Positions 1-5,410 are shown, counted from the first letter of the stretch. The stretch is 5,410 nucleotides of DNA from Candidatus Brocadiia bacterium (GCA_020062035.1 JAGUXD010000070.1:1-5410); one strand, 5' to 3'. Numbers and translations are program-made. The notes: generated by a model from the sequence alone, not told the origin.

Positions 1-140
1 AACGCAGTAGAAGTAAATTTACCCATTAAAAGCACAAGCAGAACAATATTTAAGATAGCGCTTAAAACAAAGCATACCCCGAAAATGATTGCTAACCAGA
101 AACTGGTCGGTCTTTTAACTTTGGTCATTTGGCTTTCCAT
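1..140 (-). CDS. N-terminal fragment of a membrane-anchored or exported protein (partial, runs off the left edge)
   Basis: Reading the minus strand from the ATG at 140-138 gives 46 complete codons before the window ends. The product starts MESQMTKVKRPTSFW, a short basic segment, followed by about 24 hydrophobic residues (roughly residues 14-39, ending ...LLVLLMGK). This is an uncleaved membrane anchor or a long signal sequence with the N terminus inside. The start is supported by AAGAGGAG 6 nt upstream of the ATG and by a consensus promoter about 65 bp further up. An in-frame ATG at codon 5 is an alternative but has no comparable ribosome site. The catalytic or functional part lies outside the window, so the function cannot be read. 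An anchored signal-peptide peptidase of the SppA type begins like this, but so do many other membrane proteins, and I would not assign it. Confidence 0.75.
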   Translation of the reverse strand, partial: MESQMTKVKRPTSFWLAIIFGVCFVLSAILNIVLLVLLMGKFTSTA

Positions 141-146
141 AATTTT

Positions 147-154
147 CTCCTCTT
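147..154 (-). promoter_or_regulatory. Ribosome binding site of the leftmost minus-strand gene
   Basis: On the minus strand AAGAGGAG precedes the ATG at 140 with 6 nt of A/T-rich spacing. It is a strong Shine-Dalgarno match and fixes the start of the partial gene. It sits immediately downstream of the palindrome at 155-177, so the stem ends directly against the ribosome site. Confidence 0.7.
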
Positions 155-177
155 CCCGCACATAATTTATGTGCGGG
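155..177 (-). promoter_or_regulatory. Perfect 11-bp palindrome in the 5' leader of the minus-strand gene
   Basis: The arms CCCGCACATAA (155-165) and TTATGTGCGGG (167-177) are exact reverse complements around one central base. In the predicted minus-strand transcript this forms a GC-rich stem with an A/U-rich tip, starting about 20 nt after the likely transcription start and ending directly before the AAGAGGAG ribosome site. There is no T-tract on either side, so it is not a normal intrinsic terminator. It could be a leader hairpin affecting mRNA stability or translation, or a dimeric regulator's binding site. Which one cannot be decided from sequence alone. Confidence 0.5.
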
Positions 178-205
178 GCCGATACGATAAAAATATTAAA
201 ATATA

Positions 206-234
206 ATTATAGAATTATGTTTTATTTTTGTCAA
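206..234 (-). promoter_or_regulatory. Perfect-consensus sigma-70 type promoter for the minus-strand gene
   Basis: On the minus strand TTGACA (234-229) is followed by a 17-nt A/T-rich spacer and TATAAT (211-206), so both hexamers and the spacing match the housekeeping consensus exactly. Transcription would start near position 199, giving a leader of about 60 nt that contains the 155-177 palindrome. The surrounding DNA is very A/T-rich, which raises the chance of random -10 matches. A complete -35, spacer and -10 match directly upstream of a well-formed start is nevertheless good support. Confidence 0.7.
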
Positions 235-243
235 TAATTTTCC

Positions 244-272
244 TTTACTCTTGAAATATTTTTAGATATAAA
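244..272 (+). promoter_or_regulatory. Possible promoter of the M16 protease operon
   Basis: TTTACT (244-249), 17 nt and TATAAA (267-272) form a moderate sigma-70 match that would start transcription around 279, about 17 nt before the first M16 ATG. A competing arrangement, TTGAAA (251-256) with TATAAA (277-282), has a 20-nt spacer and is less likely. The region is so A/T-rich that neither can be called firmly. The start lies only about 80 bp from the predicted minus-strand start, so the two transcription units share a divergent control region. Confidence 0.35.
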
Positions 273-295
273 TCAGTATAAAAGAAATAATAAAT

Positions 296-1918
296 ATGAG
301 AAGCATAAAACTATTAATAATTTCAGTAAGCATCTTGCTTATCTTCCCTGTCATATTTTCATACCTGCCCGCTGTGGCTGAGCCAAAGACACCCAACCCC
401 GTTAGAAGTGTTGGAACAAACATTGTTCTGGGAAATAACGTTCCTACTAACACTTCTAACTGGGTAAATCAGACCGAGACAATCACTATAGATGTAAAAG
501 AATTCGTGCTAAAAAATGGAATGAAGGTATTGGTATTCGAAAGGTATAATTCTCCAACTGTCGCTGTTAATATCTATTTCCGTGTTGGCTCTGTTCACGA
601 ACCATTCTGCCAGACAGGCATCGCTCATCTTTTAGAGCATATGCTTTTTAAGGGTTCTCAAACTATCGGCACAACAAACTACTCTAAAGAAAGCGAACTA
701 ATGAAACGGCAGGACGAGATAATAGAACGGCTTGAGGTTTTAAGAACACTCAAGGCACTTCAAGATAAAGAAGGTAAAGATATACCCACTTTAGAAGACC
801 AGGAAATAAAAATATTAGAAGATGAACTAAAATCCTTGAATGACTCGTATCAATCATATATCTCTCCTAAAGAATATACACAGATATACACAAAACACGG
901 ATCGAGAGAATTGAATGCCTCTACTTCCAAATACCATACTAATTATTATTGCCGACTGCCGGCGAATAAACTTGAACTCTGGGCATGGTTAGAGTCCGAC
1001 CATTTTATTAATCCTGTCTTAAGGGGCTTTTATGAGGAACGGGATACGGTTCTGGAAGAAAGAAGACAACGTTCTGAGGATAATCCTAACGGCGTTCTCT
1101 GGGAAGAATTTGAGGCATTGATGTATAAAGCCCATCCTTATCGCAGACCGATTATCGGCTGGCGCTCTGATATAGAGAATCTGAAGAGAAAACAGGTAGA
1201 AGAATATTTCCGTAAATACTATGCGCCCAATAATGCTATCGCGGTCATTGTCGGCGCGGTTAAGTCAGAGGAAGTAATTAAATTGATGAAACGATATTTT
1301 GAGCCAATTCCAAAGGGCAGCCCAATTCCTCCTGTTATAACTACTGAACCAGAACAGTTCGGCGAGCGTCGGGTCATTGTTGAGTTTGATTCACAGCCCA
1401 AATTGGTTATCGGTTATAAAGGAACTACGATTGCTCATAAGGACGATTTTACCTTTGATATTATTAGCACAATTTTAAGCAAGGGCCGGCTTTCACGTCT
1501 ATATAAAAAATTGGTCTTAGATAAAAAGATGTGCCTGGATATAGACGTATTCAATAGTGCGTATCAACAAATCGGTCATTTTGTGATTTATGCTGTTCCG
1601 CAATCCCCTTATTCGCCAGAAGATGTAGAAAAAGCCGTCTATGAAGAATTGGAGTTATTAAAAAAAGAGCCTGTAAGCGACCAAGAACTCCAACGGGCTA
1701 AAAATCAATTAGAAGTATCATTCCTGAGAGGGCTAAACTCTAATGACGGAATGGCTCGCCGACTGGGTTATAATGAGGTGCTTTCTTCCTGGCGTTACAT
1801 CTTAGATTGGCTTCCTCAATGTAAGAAAGTTACCAAAGATGATATTATAAAAACCGCTAATGAATATTTTATGAGTAACAGACGAACCGTTGCGATATTA
1901 ATTCCCAAGAAAAAATGA
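296..1918 (+). CDS. Secreted M16-family zinc metalloprotease, catalytic (HxxEH) subunit
   Basis: The 540-residue product starts with a signal peptide: basic MRSIK, a hydrophobic core to about residue 20, and a probable cut after A26-V27-A28. The protein therefore acts outside the cytoplasm, probably in the periplasm. A linker (about 29-62) contains a palindromic DNA element. The N-terminal M16 domain carries the inverted zinc motif H111-L-L-E114-H115. The third ligand is probably E255 in EERDTVLEE, where E248 also matches a conserved glutamate. H115 to E255 is 140 residues rather than the usual 75-80, because a charged helical insert of about 60 residues lies near 131-193. LNAST (206-210) matches the family. 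The C-terminal domain has SRLY (400-403), but the Arg and Tyr expected after it appear as V407 and L414, so this chain lacks the Arg/Tyr substrate-binding pair. It is followed by a gene with the opposite pattern, which suggests a heterodimer. No good Shine-Dalgarno site precedes the ATG, but the signal peptide supports this start. Family certain; substrate unknown. Confidence 0.93.
   Translation: MRSIKLLIISVSILLIFPVIFSYLPAVAEPKTPNPVRSVGTNIVLGNNVPTNTSNWVNQTETITIDVKEFVLKNGMKVLVFERYNSPTVAVNIYFRVGSVHEPFCQTGIAHLLEHMLFKGSQTIGTTNYSKESELMKRQDEIIERLEVLRTLKALQDKEGKDIPTLEDQEIKILEDELKSLNDSYQSYISPKEYTQIYTKHGSRELNASTSKYHTNYYCRLPANKLELWAWLESDHFINPVLRGFYEERDTVLEERRQRSEDNPNGVLWEEFEALMYKAHPYRRPIIGWRSDIENLKRKQVEEYFRKYYAPNNAIAVIVGAVKSEEVIKLMKRYFEPIPKGSPIPPVITTEPEQFGERRVIVEFDSQPKLVIGYKGTTIAHKDDFTFDIISTILSKGRLSRLYKKLVLDKKMCLDIDVFNSAYQQIGHFVIYAVPQSPYSPEDVEKAVYEELELLKKEPVSDQELQRAKNQLEVSFLRGLNSNDGMARRLGYNEVLSSWRYILDWLPQCKKVTKDDIIKTANEYFMSNRRTVAILIPKKK
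396..465. repeat. 70-bp palindromic element inside the M16 protease gene
   Basis: GTTAGAAGTGTT (401-412) and AACACTTCTAAC (449-460) are exact 12-bp inverted copies. Extending outward gives 16 of 17 paired positions (396-412 with 449-465), the one mismatch being C400 with T461. Between the arms is a second perfect hairpin, GAACAA-ACA-TTGTTC (414-428). The element is read in frame as residues 34-57, between the signal peptide cut and the start of the protease domain, a place where extra residues are harmless. It has the form of a small non-autonomous repeat inserted in coding DNA. Its status as a dispersed family is inferred, because only one copy is in this window. Confidence 0.6.
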
Positions 1919-1948
1919 AAATCTGTGAAATCTGGCGCTTCGCTGTAA

Positions 1949-2005
1949 TCCCGATATTCTCCGAAGGAGTCCGTATGATTCTTCGGAGTCCATCGGACAT
2001 CGGGA
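1949..2005. repeat. Nested inverted repeat over the 5' end of the second M16 gene
   Basis: CTCCGAAG (1959-1966) pairs exactly with CTTCGGAG (1981-1988) across a 14-nt loop. Outside them TCCCGAT (1949-1955) is the reverse complement of ATCGGGA (1999-2005), and CCGAT (1951-1955) also matches ATCGG (1992-1996). GGAGTCC occurs twice (1966-1972 and 1985-1991). The loop contains an ATG (1975) and the left stem runs into AAGGAG (1964-1969). The structure differs in sequence from the 396-465 palindrome, so it would be another family. It may be a repeat insertion that supplies or hides the start of this gene, or a translation-control hairpin. Confidence 0.5.
1964..1969 (+). promoter_or_regulatory. Ribosome binding site that favours the 1975 start of the second M16 gene
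   Basis: AAGGAG lies 5 nt before the ATG at 1975, a strong Shine-Dalgarno arrangement. The alternative in-frame ATG at 1915, which overlaps the upstream stop codon as ATGA, has only an A-rich stretch before it. The caveat is that AAGGAG belongs to the inverted repeat at 1949-2005 and half of it can pair with 1981-1983, so the match could be fortuitous or masked. Confidence 0.5.
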
Positions 2006-3459
2006 CAGGTCTATGTTGCATTTTCTTGCTCTTTGCAGGACAGGGCTGTACTCAACCGGATGACATAGATATCCCAAATCTCAAATTCCAAATTCCAAAT
2101 CTCAAATTCCAAAGAGTAGCCCATCCGGATAAACTTACCTTTCCTCAATTAGAAGTCAAGATTCCTAAACCAGAGAGAATTGTGTTAAAAAACGGTTTGG
2201 TCGTATATTTATTAGAAGATTATGAACTACCCTTGATTACTATAAAGGTTCTGATAAAGACAGGTTGTCTCTATGATGAAAAAGACAAGTCAGGAACCGC
2301 AAATTTAGTAGCCCGTCTTTTACGCACAGGCGGAACCGAAAAATATCCCATAGAACTACTGGATGAGAAATTGGAGTTTATCGCCGCAGAGTTAAATACC
2401 TCCTGCAATTATGAAGAAATACAAATAACTTTTTCTTTTCTGAGTAGAGACCTTGAGATGTGTTTGGAGATACTTAAAGAAGTCCTTTTTGCCCCGCGTT
2501 TTCCAGATGATAAATTAGAAAAGGAGAAATCAAGGATACTTGAGGTAATTCGCAGGGAAAATGATAGCCCTGATGCGATTGCTGAACGCGAATTTAGAAA
2601 ATTGGTCTATCCCTCACATCCATACGGTAAGTCGGTTTACGGAACGCAGGAATCCGTCCAACGTCTCAATGTTTCAGATATAAAACAATATCACCAAGAT
2701 TATTTCAGTCCTTCTAACATCATAGTTGGAATCACAGGTAGATTTGATAAATCGCTTCCTGGGTTTATCAAAGAGTTATTTGAGCCGATATCTTCGCGTG
2801 ATATAAAACACCCAGAATCCACTTCATTACAGCGCGATTATCCAAAATCCATCAATCTTATTCCCAAAGAAGTAAATCAAGCCGTTATCCGCCTGGGGCA
2901 TTTAGGAATAGAACGGCTGAACCCCGATTTCTTCAATGTAATTATGATGAATGCAATATTAGGAGGCACATCTGTTTCACGGTTATACGACCAGATTCGG
3001 GAACAGCGCGGTTTGGCTTACGGTATATTTTCATATTTTGTGATGCCAAAAAATATCGGAATGTTTATAGTTGATACCTCTACTAAAAATGAATCAGTTC
3101 ATCAGGTCGTTTCCCTAATCCTCTCTGAAATAAAAAGGATAAAAGAAGAGTTAGTAAAAGAGAGCGAGTTGGCAAACACCAAAGACGCTATCCTAAATGG
3201 GTTTGTATTCAGGTTTGAAAACCCGGTAACGATATTAGAACAATACATCTTTATAGAACATATTGGGCTACCGGAGGATTATTTAGAAACATATCGTGAT
3301 AATATAATGAAGGTGAGTCGTGAAGACATTCGTCGTGTCGCCCAAAAATATCTACAAGAAGAGGACTATATTCTTTTAGTTGTGGGGGATAGCAAAAAGT
3401 TTGACAGACATCTTACAGATTTCGGCAGAGTGAACGAGATAAACCTAAATTACCAGTGA
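1975..3459 (+). CDS. Exported M16-family protein, non-zinc partner subunit with the Arg/Tyr pair
   Basis: From the ATG at 1975 the product is 494 residues. An in-frame ATG at 1915 would give 514 and an ATGA overlap with the upstream gene. The 1975 start is preferred for its AAGGAG site and for a signal peptide of normal length (MILR..., hydrophobic core LCCIFLLFAG, then QGC). The cysteine hints at a lipoprotein, but the residues before it are a poor lipobox. A linker with two copies of IPNLKFQ follows, and the M16 fold begins near residue 65. The zinc motif is degenerate: HxxEH is NLVAR (residues 110-114), and the position of the third ligand appears to be V191. The C-terminal domain has SRLY (335-338), and IREQRGLAY supplies R342 and Y349, spaced 7 residues apart as in the Arg/Tyr pair of insulin-degrading enzyme. 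It complements the upstream subunit, which has zinc but no such pair. It resembles the alpha-like chain of two-chain M16B enzymes. Family very likely; heterodimer inferred. Confidence 0.9.
   Translation: MILRSPSDIGTGLCCIFLLFAGQGCTQPDDIDIPNLKFQIPNLKFQRVAHPDKLTFPQLEVKIPKPERIVLKNGLVVYLLEDYELPLITIKVLIKTGCLYDEKDKSGTANLVARLLRTGGTEKYPIELLDEKLEFIAAELNTSCNYEEIQITFSFLSRDLEMCLEILKEVLFAPRFPDDKLEKEKSRILEVIRRENDSPDAIAEREFRKLVYPSHPYGKSVYGTQESVQRLNVSDIKQYHQDYFSPSNIIVGITGRFDKSLPGFIKELFEPISSRDIKHPESTSLQRDYPKSINLIPKEVNQAVIRLGHLGIERLNPDFFNVIMMNAILGGTSVSRLYDQIREQRGLAYGIFSYFVMPKNIGMFIVDTSTKNESVHQVVSLILSEIKRIKEELVKESELANTKDAILNGFVFRFENPVTILEQYIFIEHIGLPEDYLETYRDNIMKVSREDIRRVAQKYLQEEDYILLVVGDSKKFDRHLTDFGRVNEINLNYQ
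2074..2113. repeat. 21-bp tandem repeat, two copies, in the linker of the second M16 protein
   Basis: The unit CCAAATCTCAAATTCCAAAT plus one T runs from 2074 to 2094 and starts again at 2095, with 19 bases identical before it degrades after 2113. Seven codons per unit give IPNLKFQ twice. It lies between the signal sequence and the M16 domain. Each unit also contains short internal AAATTCCAAAT-type repetition, so slippage could easily change copy number in steps of seven residues without a frameshift. Confidence 0.8.
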
Positions 3460-3469
3460 TAGACCAAGT

Positions 3470-3482
3470 TGATTCGGAATCA
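3470..3482. repeat. Short perfect palindrome in the convergent spacer
   Basis: TGATTC and GAATCA flank a single G, 11 nt after the stop codon of the second M16 gene. It is too short to say much. It precedes a segment CTCGTTACGCTCG (3491-3503) and the hairpin at 3509-3532, and the whole spacer looks like assembled repeat sequence rather than unique DNA. Confidence 0.35.
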
Positions 3483-3508
3483 GATAACCACTCGTTACGC
3501 TCGTGTCA

Positions 3509-3532
3509 TGCCAGAGGCAGTCCCCTCTGGCA
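3509..3532. terminator. Hairpin between convergent genes, possible bidirectional terminator
   Basis: TGCCAGAGG (3509-3517) and CCTCTGGCA (3524-3532) form a perfect 9-bp GC-rich stem with a 6-nt loop, placed between the M16 operon stop (3459) and the uppS stop (3546). A terminator is expected here. However, the plus-strand side has only a weak ATTTT about 9 nt downstream, and the minus-strand side has no T-run. It could therefore be a weak or factor-assisted terminator, or simply a dispersed repeat hairpin occupying the spacer. Confidence 0.5.
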
Positions 3533-3545
3533 GACAACTATTTTC

Positions 3546-4253
3546 CTACCGTTCATCGACTGCACCGAATCGTCGTTCTCTTCGGCTAAACTCTTCTATT
3601 GCTGAGTGGAACTCCTCCACTGTAAAATCGGGCCAATAAACAGGTGTGATATAAAGTTCTGTATAGGCGGATTGATAAAGCAAGAAATTACTTAAGCGAT
3701 ATTCACCGCCAGTTCTAATTAACAGGTCAGGGTCTGGCATTTCCCTGTCATAGAAATATTCTCTGATACTATTCTCATTAATATCATCAATCTTTATTTT
3801 TCTATCAATTAGTGCCCGAGACACTTTTTTTACTGCATCAATAATCTCGGAACGAGCACCGTAATTCAAGGCAAGGCATAAAGTCAATCCGGTATTGGAA
3901 GCACTTTTAGTGGTCAATTTCTTAATTAACTCCTGTGTTTTGCGAGGGAATTTATCGGTTTGGCCAATTGTCGTGAATTTGATATTATTCTTCATTATTT
4001 CCGGCTCTTTTTTAATAAGATAACGGTTCAAGAGTTTTATTAAGAAGACAATCTCATATTTAGGACGTTTCCAGTTTTCGCTGGAAAATGCGTAAAGGGT
4101 AAGACGTTTCAGCCCGATTTTAGCCGATTTCCGGATAATCTTATCAACTACCTCGGCGCCGGCTTCGTGTCCTTTGACCCGTGATAATCCCCGACTCTTA
4201 GCCCACCGACCATTCCCATCCATTATTATCGCGATATGATTTGGTAAATCCAT
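3546..4253 (-). CDS. uppS: Undecaprenyl diphosphate synthase (cis-isoprenyl transferase)
   Basis: The enzyme adds isopentenyl diphosphate units in cis configuration to farnesyl diphosphate, making the C55 lipid carrier used for peptidoglycan and other wall polymers. It is a cytosolic enzyme working at the membrane face. The 235-residue product is complete and near the usual length. The N-terminal motif HIAIIMDGNGRWA (6-18) contains the catalytic/diphosphate-binding D12. H29 in VKGHEAG is at the spacing of E. coli H43. FSSENW (56-61) is intact, and the C-terminal motif RTGGEYRLSNFLL (180-192) supplies R180, R186 and S188, followed by E199 in YTELY. These correspond to the E. coli R194, R200, S202 and E213 set. 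The ATG lies 3 nt after the purA stop with no clear Shine-Dalgarno site, so translation is probably coupled to purA. The chain length of the product cannot be read from sequence alone. C55 is assumed from the family. Confidence 0.95.
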   Translation of the reverse strand: MDLPNHIAIIMDGNGRWAKSRGLSRVKGHEAGAEVVDKIIRKSAKIGLKRLTLYAFSSENWKRPKYEIVFLIKLLNRYLIKKEPEIMKNNIKFTTIGQTDKFPRKTQELIKKLTTKSASNTGLTLCLALNYGARSEIIDAVKKVSRALIDRKIKIDDINENSIREYFYDREMPDPDLLIRTGGEYRLSNFLLYQSAYTELYITPVYWPDFTVEEFHSAIEEFSRRERRFGAVDER

Positions 4254-4256
4254 ATT

Positions 4257-5410
4257 CTATGCTCTACGTTGTATTATCTGTTTTTCTTCTGCACCGACTG
4301 ATACCATTTTTATGGGAACCTTCAAATTACTCTCTATAAAGCCCAAATATTTTTTGGTGTTATCAGGTAGGTCTTTATATTGTTTTATCTGTGAGATATC
4401 TTCTGACCAACCTGAAAGGGTTTGATAGACCGGCTCGCATTTTTCAAGAATAGAACAATCTATTGGAAAATCTTTAAGTAATCTGTTTTTATATCTATAA
4501 GCAGTGGCTATTTTTAGAAAGGCAAAATGGCTGAGAACATCTAATTTAGTAATTGCTAAATAATCAACTGCGTTTATTTCAATGGCGGTGCGTGTGGCGA
4601 CCAAATCCAACCAACCACAGCGTCTTGGTCTTCCGGTTGTTGCGCCGAATTCACCCCCGAGTTTTCTTAATACCTCGCCCAAAATTCCTTTGCATTCTGT
4701 TGGAAAAGGTCCGCTGCCGACCCTTGTGGTGTATGCCTTTAGAACCCCGACCACTTCAAAGCGATTTTTCAGTAAAGGAATTCCCAATCCCGCTGGTAAT
4801 CCGATTAAAGAAGAATTAGATGAGGTTACATAAGGATAAGTCCCGAAATCAATATCTAATAAAGTCCCCTGCGCGCCTTCTATTAGAATATCTTTATTCC
4901 TCCTGATTGCTTCCAGAATCAATTGCCTTGTATCTGCAACAAAGGGTTTTATTACATTAGCATAAGAAAGATATTTTTTATAGGTCTTATTAAGCGAAAT
5001 GGGCTTAATTCCCAACGCACTGAATAGTTTGTTCTTGATAAACAAGTTCTCTTTAAGCCGTTGATAGAACCACTCCTTATTAAAAAGGTCAGATATGCGA
5101 AGTCCGGTTCTTGCATACTTATCAGAATAACAAGGACCAATCCCTAATCCGGTCGTTCCGATTTTATGTTCCCCTAAATGTTTCTCGGATAACTGGTCCA
5201 TCACCTTATGATAAGGCATTACCAGATGTGCATGAGGATTTATATATATGTTTTTGTTAATCTTAATGCCACGTGATTTTAGTTCTTTTAATTCTCTGAT
5301 GAATTGTGCCGGGTCAAGAACAACTCCATTGCTAATTACACATTTTACCTGTGGATGTAATATCCCTGAAGGAATCAGATGAAGCACAAACTTCTGATTA
5401 TTTTTAATAA
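4257..5410 (-). CDS. purA: Adenylosuccinate synthetase (partial, 5' end outside the window)
   Basis: PurA joins IMP and aspartate using GTP to form adenylosuccinate, the first committed step from IMP to AMP in the cytosol. The frame is open to the window edge: upstream of the GTG codon at 5387 the codons read IKNNQKF and continue as VLHLIPSGIL, the normal family sequence. The GTG is thus an internal valine, and about 45-50 residues with the GDEGKGK loop lie beyond the edge. Counting that valine as residue 1, visible motifs are GTTGLGIGPCY (77-87), IEGAQGTLLDIDFG (169-182), the substrate loop TTRVGSGPFPTE (220-231), ATTGRPRRCGWLD (249-261) for IMP/GTP contacts, and the guanine-binding TKLD (280-283). 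The C-terminal SVGAEE (363-368) is also typical. The stop TAG (4259-4257) is 3 nt from uppS, so the two genes are probably co-transcribed. There is no sign of damage. Confidence 0.95.
   Translation of the reverse strand, partial: IKNNQKFVLHLIPSGILHPQVKCVISNGVVLDPAQFIRELKELKSRGIKINKNIYINPHAHLVMPYHKVMDQLSEKHLGEHKIGTTGLGIGPCYSDKYARTGLRISDLFNKEWFYQRLKENLFIKNKLFSALGIKPISLNKTYKKYLSYANVIKPFVADTRQLILEAIRRNKDILIEGAQGTLLDIDFGTYPYVTSSNSSLIGLPAGLGIPLLKNRFEVVGVLKAYTTRVGSGPFPTECKGILGEVLRKLGGEFGATTGRPRRCGWLDLVATRTAIEINAVDYLAITKLDVLSHFAFLKIATAYRYKNRLLKDFPIDCSILEKCEPVYQTLSGWSEDISQIKQYKDLPDNTKKYLGFIESNLKVPIKMVSVGAEEKQIIQRRA

Noticed and set aside
155..177. Intrinsic terminator of a gene on either strand
   Set aside because: There is no T-tract on either side, and no gene ends nearby. 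It lies in the leader of the minus-strand gene.
262..453. Minus-strand frame with a hydrophobic C-terminal end, opposite the M16 signal peptide
   Set aside because: Its hydrophobic stretch is the antisense of the A/T-rich promoter and signal-peptide DNA. It crosses the divergent control region and has no convincing start.
2074..2113. Possible start of a CRISPR-like array
   Set aside because: The repeats are directly abutting without spacers, only two units exist, and they are in frame within a protein gene.
1915..3459. Second M16 protein as a decayed pseudogene because its zinc motif is lost
   Set aside because: The frame is intact over the whole family length, and the Arg/Tyr pair and C-terminal motifs are conserved. 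Loss of the zinc site is normal for the partner chain of two-subunit M16 enzymes.
4553..4833. Overlapping plus-strand reading frames opposite purA
   Set aside because: They lie wholly antisense to a strongly conserved enzyme, have no ribosome site or recognisable domain, and are rich in Pro, Arg and Leu as expected for frames opposite a coding strand.
4257..5387. A complete purA starting at GTG 5387
   Set aside because: The frame remains open to the window edge and the codons before the GTG continue the normal PurA sequence (KFVLHLIPSG). The essential N-terminal GDEGKGK region would be missing. The gene is cut by the window, not naturally short.

Overview
This is a moderately AT-rich bacterial window (roughly 40% GC by eye) from an organism with an exported-protein system and a purine and isoprenoid metabolism of ordinary bacterial type. 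Nothing in it fixes the taxon. The HxxEH-type M16 protease with a long helical insert, the paired non-catalytic M16 partner and the abundance of small palindromic and tandem repeats would fit a Planctomycetota-like or candidate-phylum genome, but that is an impression only.

Layout. Bases 1-140 hold the first 46 codons of a minus-strand gene whose product begins with a single membrane anchor or signal sequence. Its control region contains a perfect-consensus promoter (TTGACA, 17 nt, TATAAT), a 5'-leader palindrome and a good ribosome binding site. Divergent from it, a two-gene plus-strand operon (296-3459) encodes two exported M16-family proteins. The first keeps the zinc site HxxEH but has lost the C-terminal Arg/Tyr pair. 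The second has lost the zinc site but keeps the Arg/Tyr pair. Together they look like the two halves of one heterodimeric protease, as in mitochondrial processing peptidase. Bases 3460-3545 are a convergent intergenic spacer with a 9-bp hairpin. From the right edge, a minus-strand pair runs inward: purA (adenylosuccinate synthetase, 5' end outside the window) and, 3 nt after its stop, uppS (undecaprenyl diphosphate synthase).

The least ordinary feature is a set of small repeats. A 70-bp imperfect palindrome lies in frame inside the first M16 gene between signal peptide and protease domain. A different palindrome lies at the 5' end of the second M16 gene and contains both an apparent Shine-Dalgarno site and an ATG. 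A 21-bp tandem repeat follows it in the linker of the same protein. Another hairpin fills the intergenic spacer. All the coding ones fall in linkers that tolerate extra residues, which recalls the in-frame palindromic elements described in Rickettsia. No CRISPR array, tRNA, rRNA, transposase or phage gene is visible.
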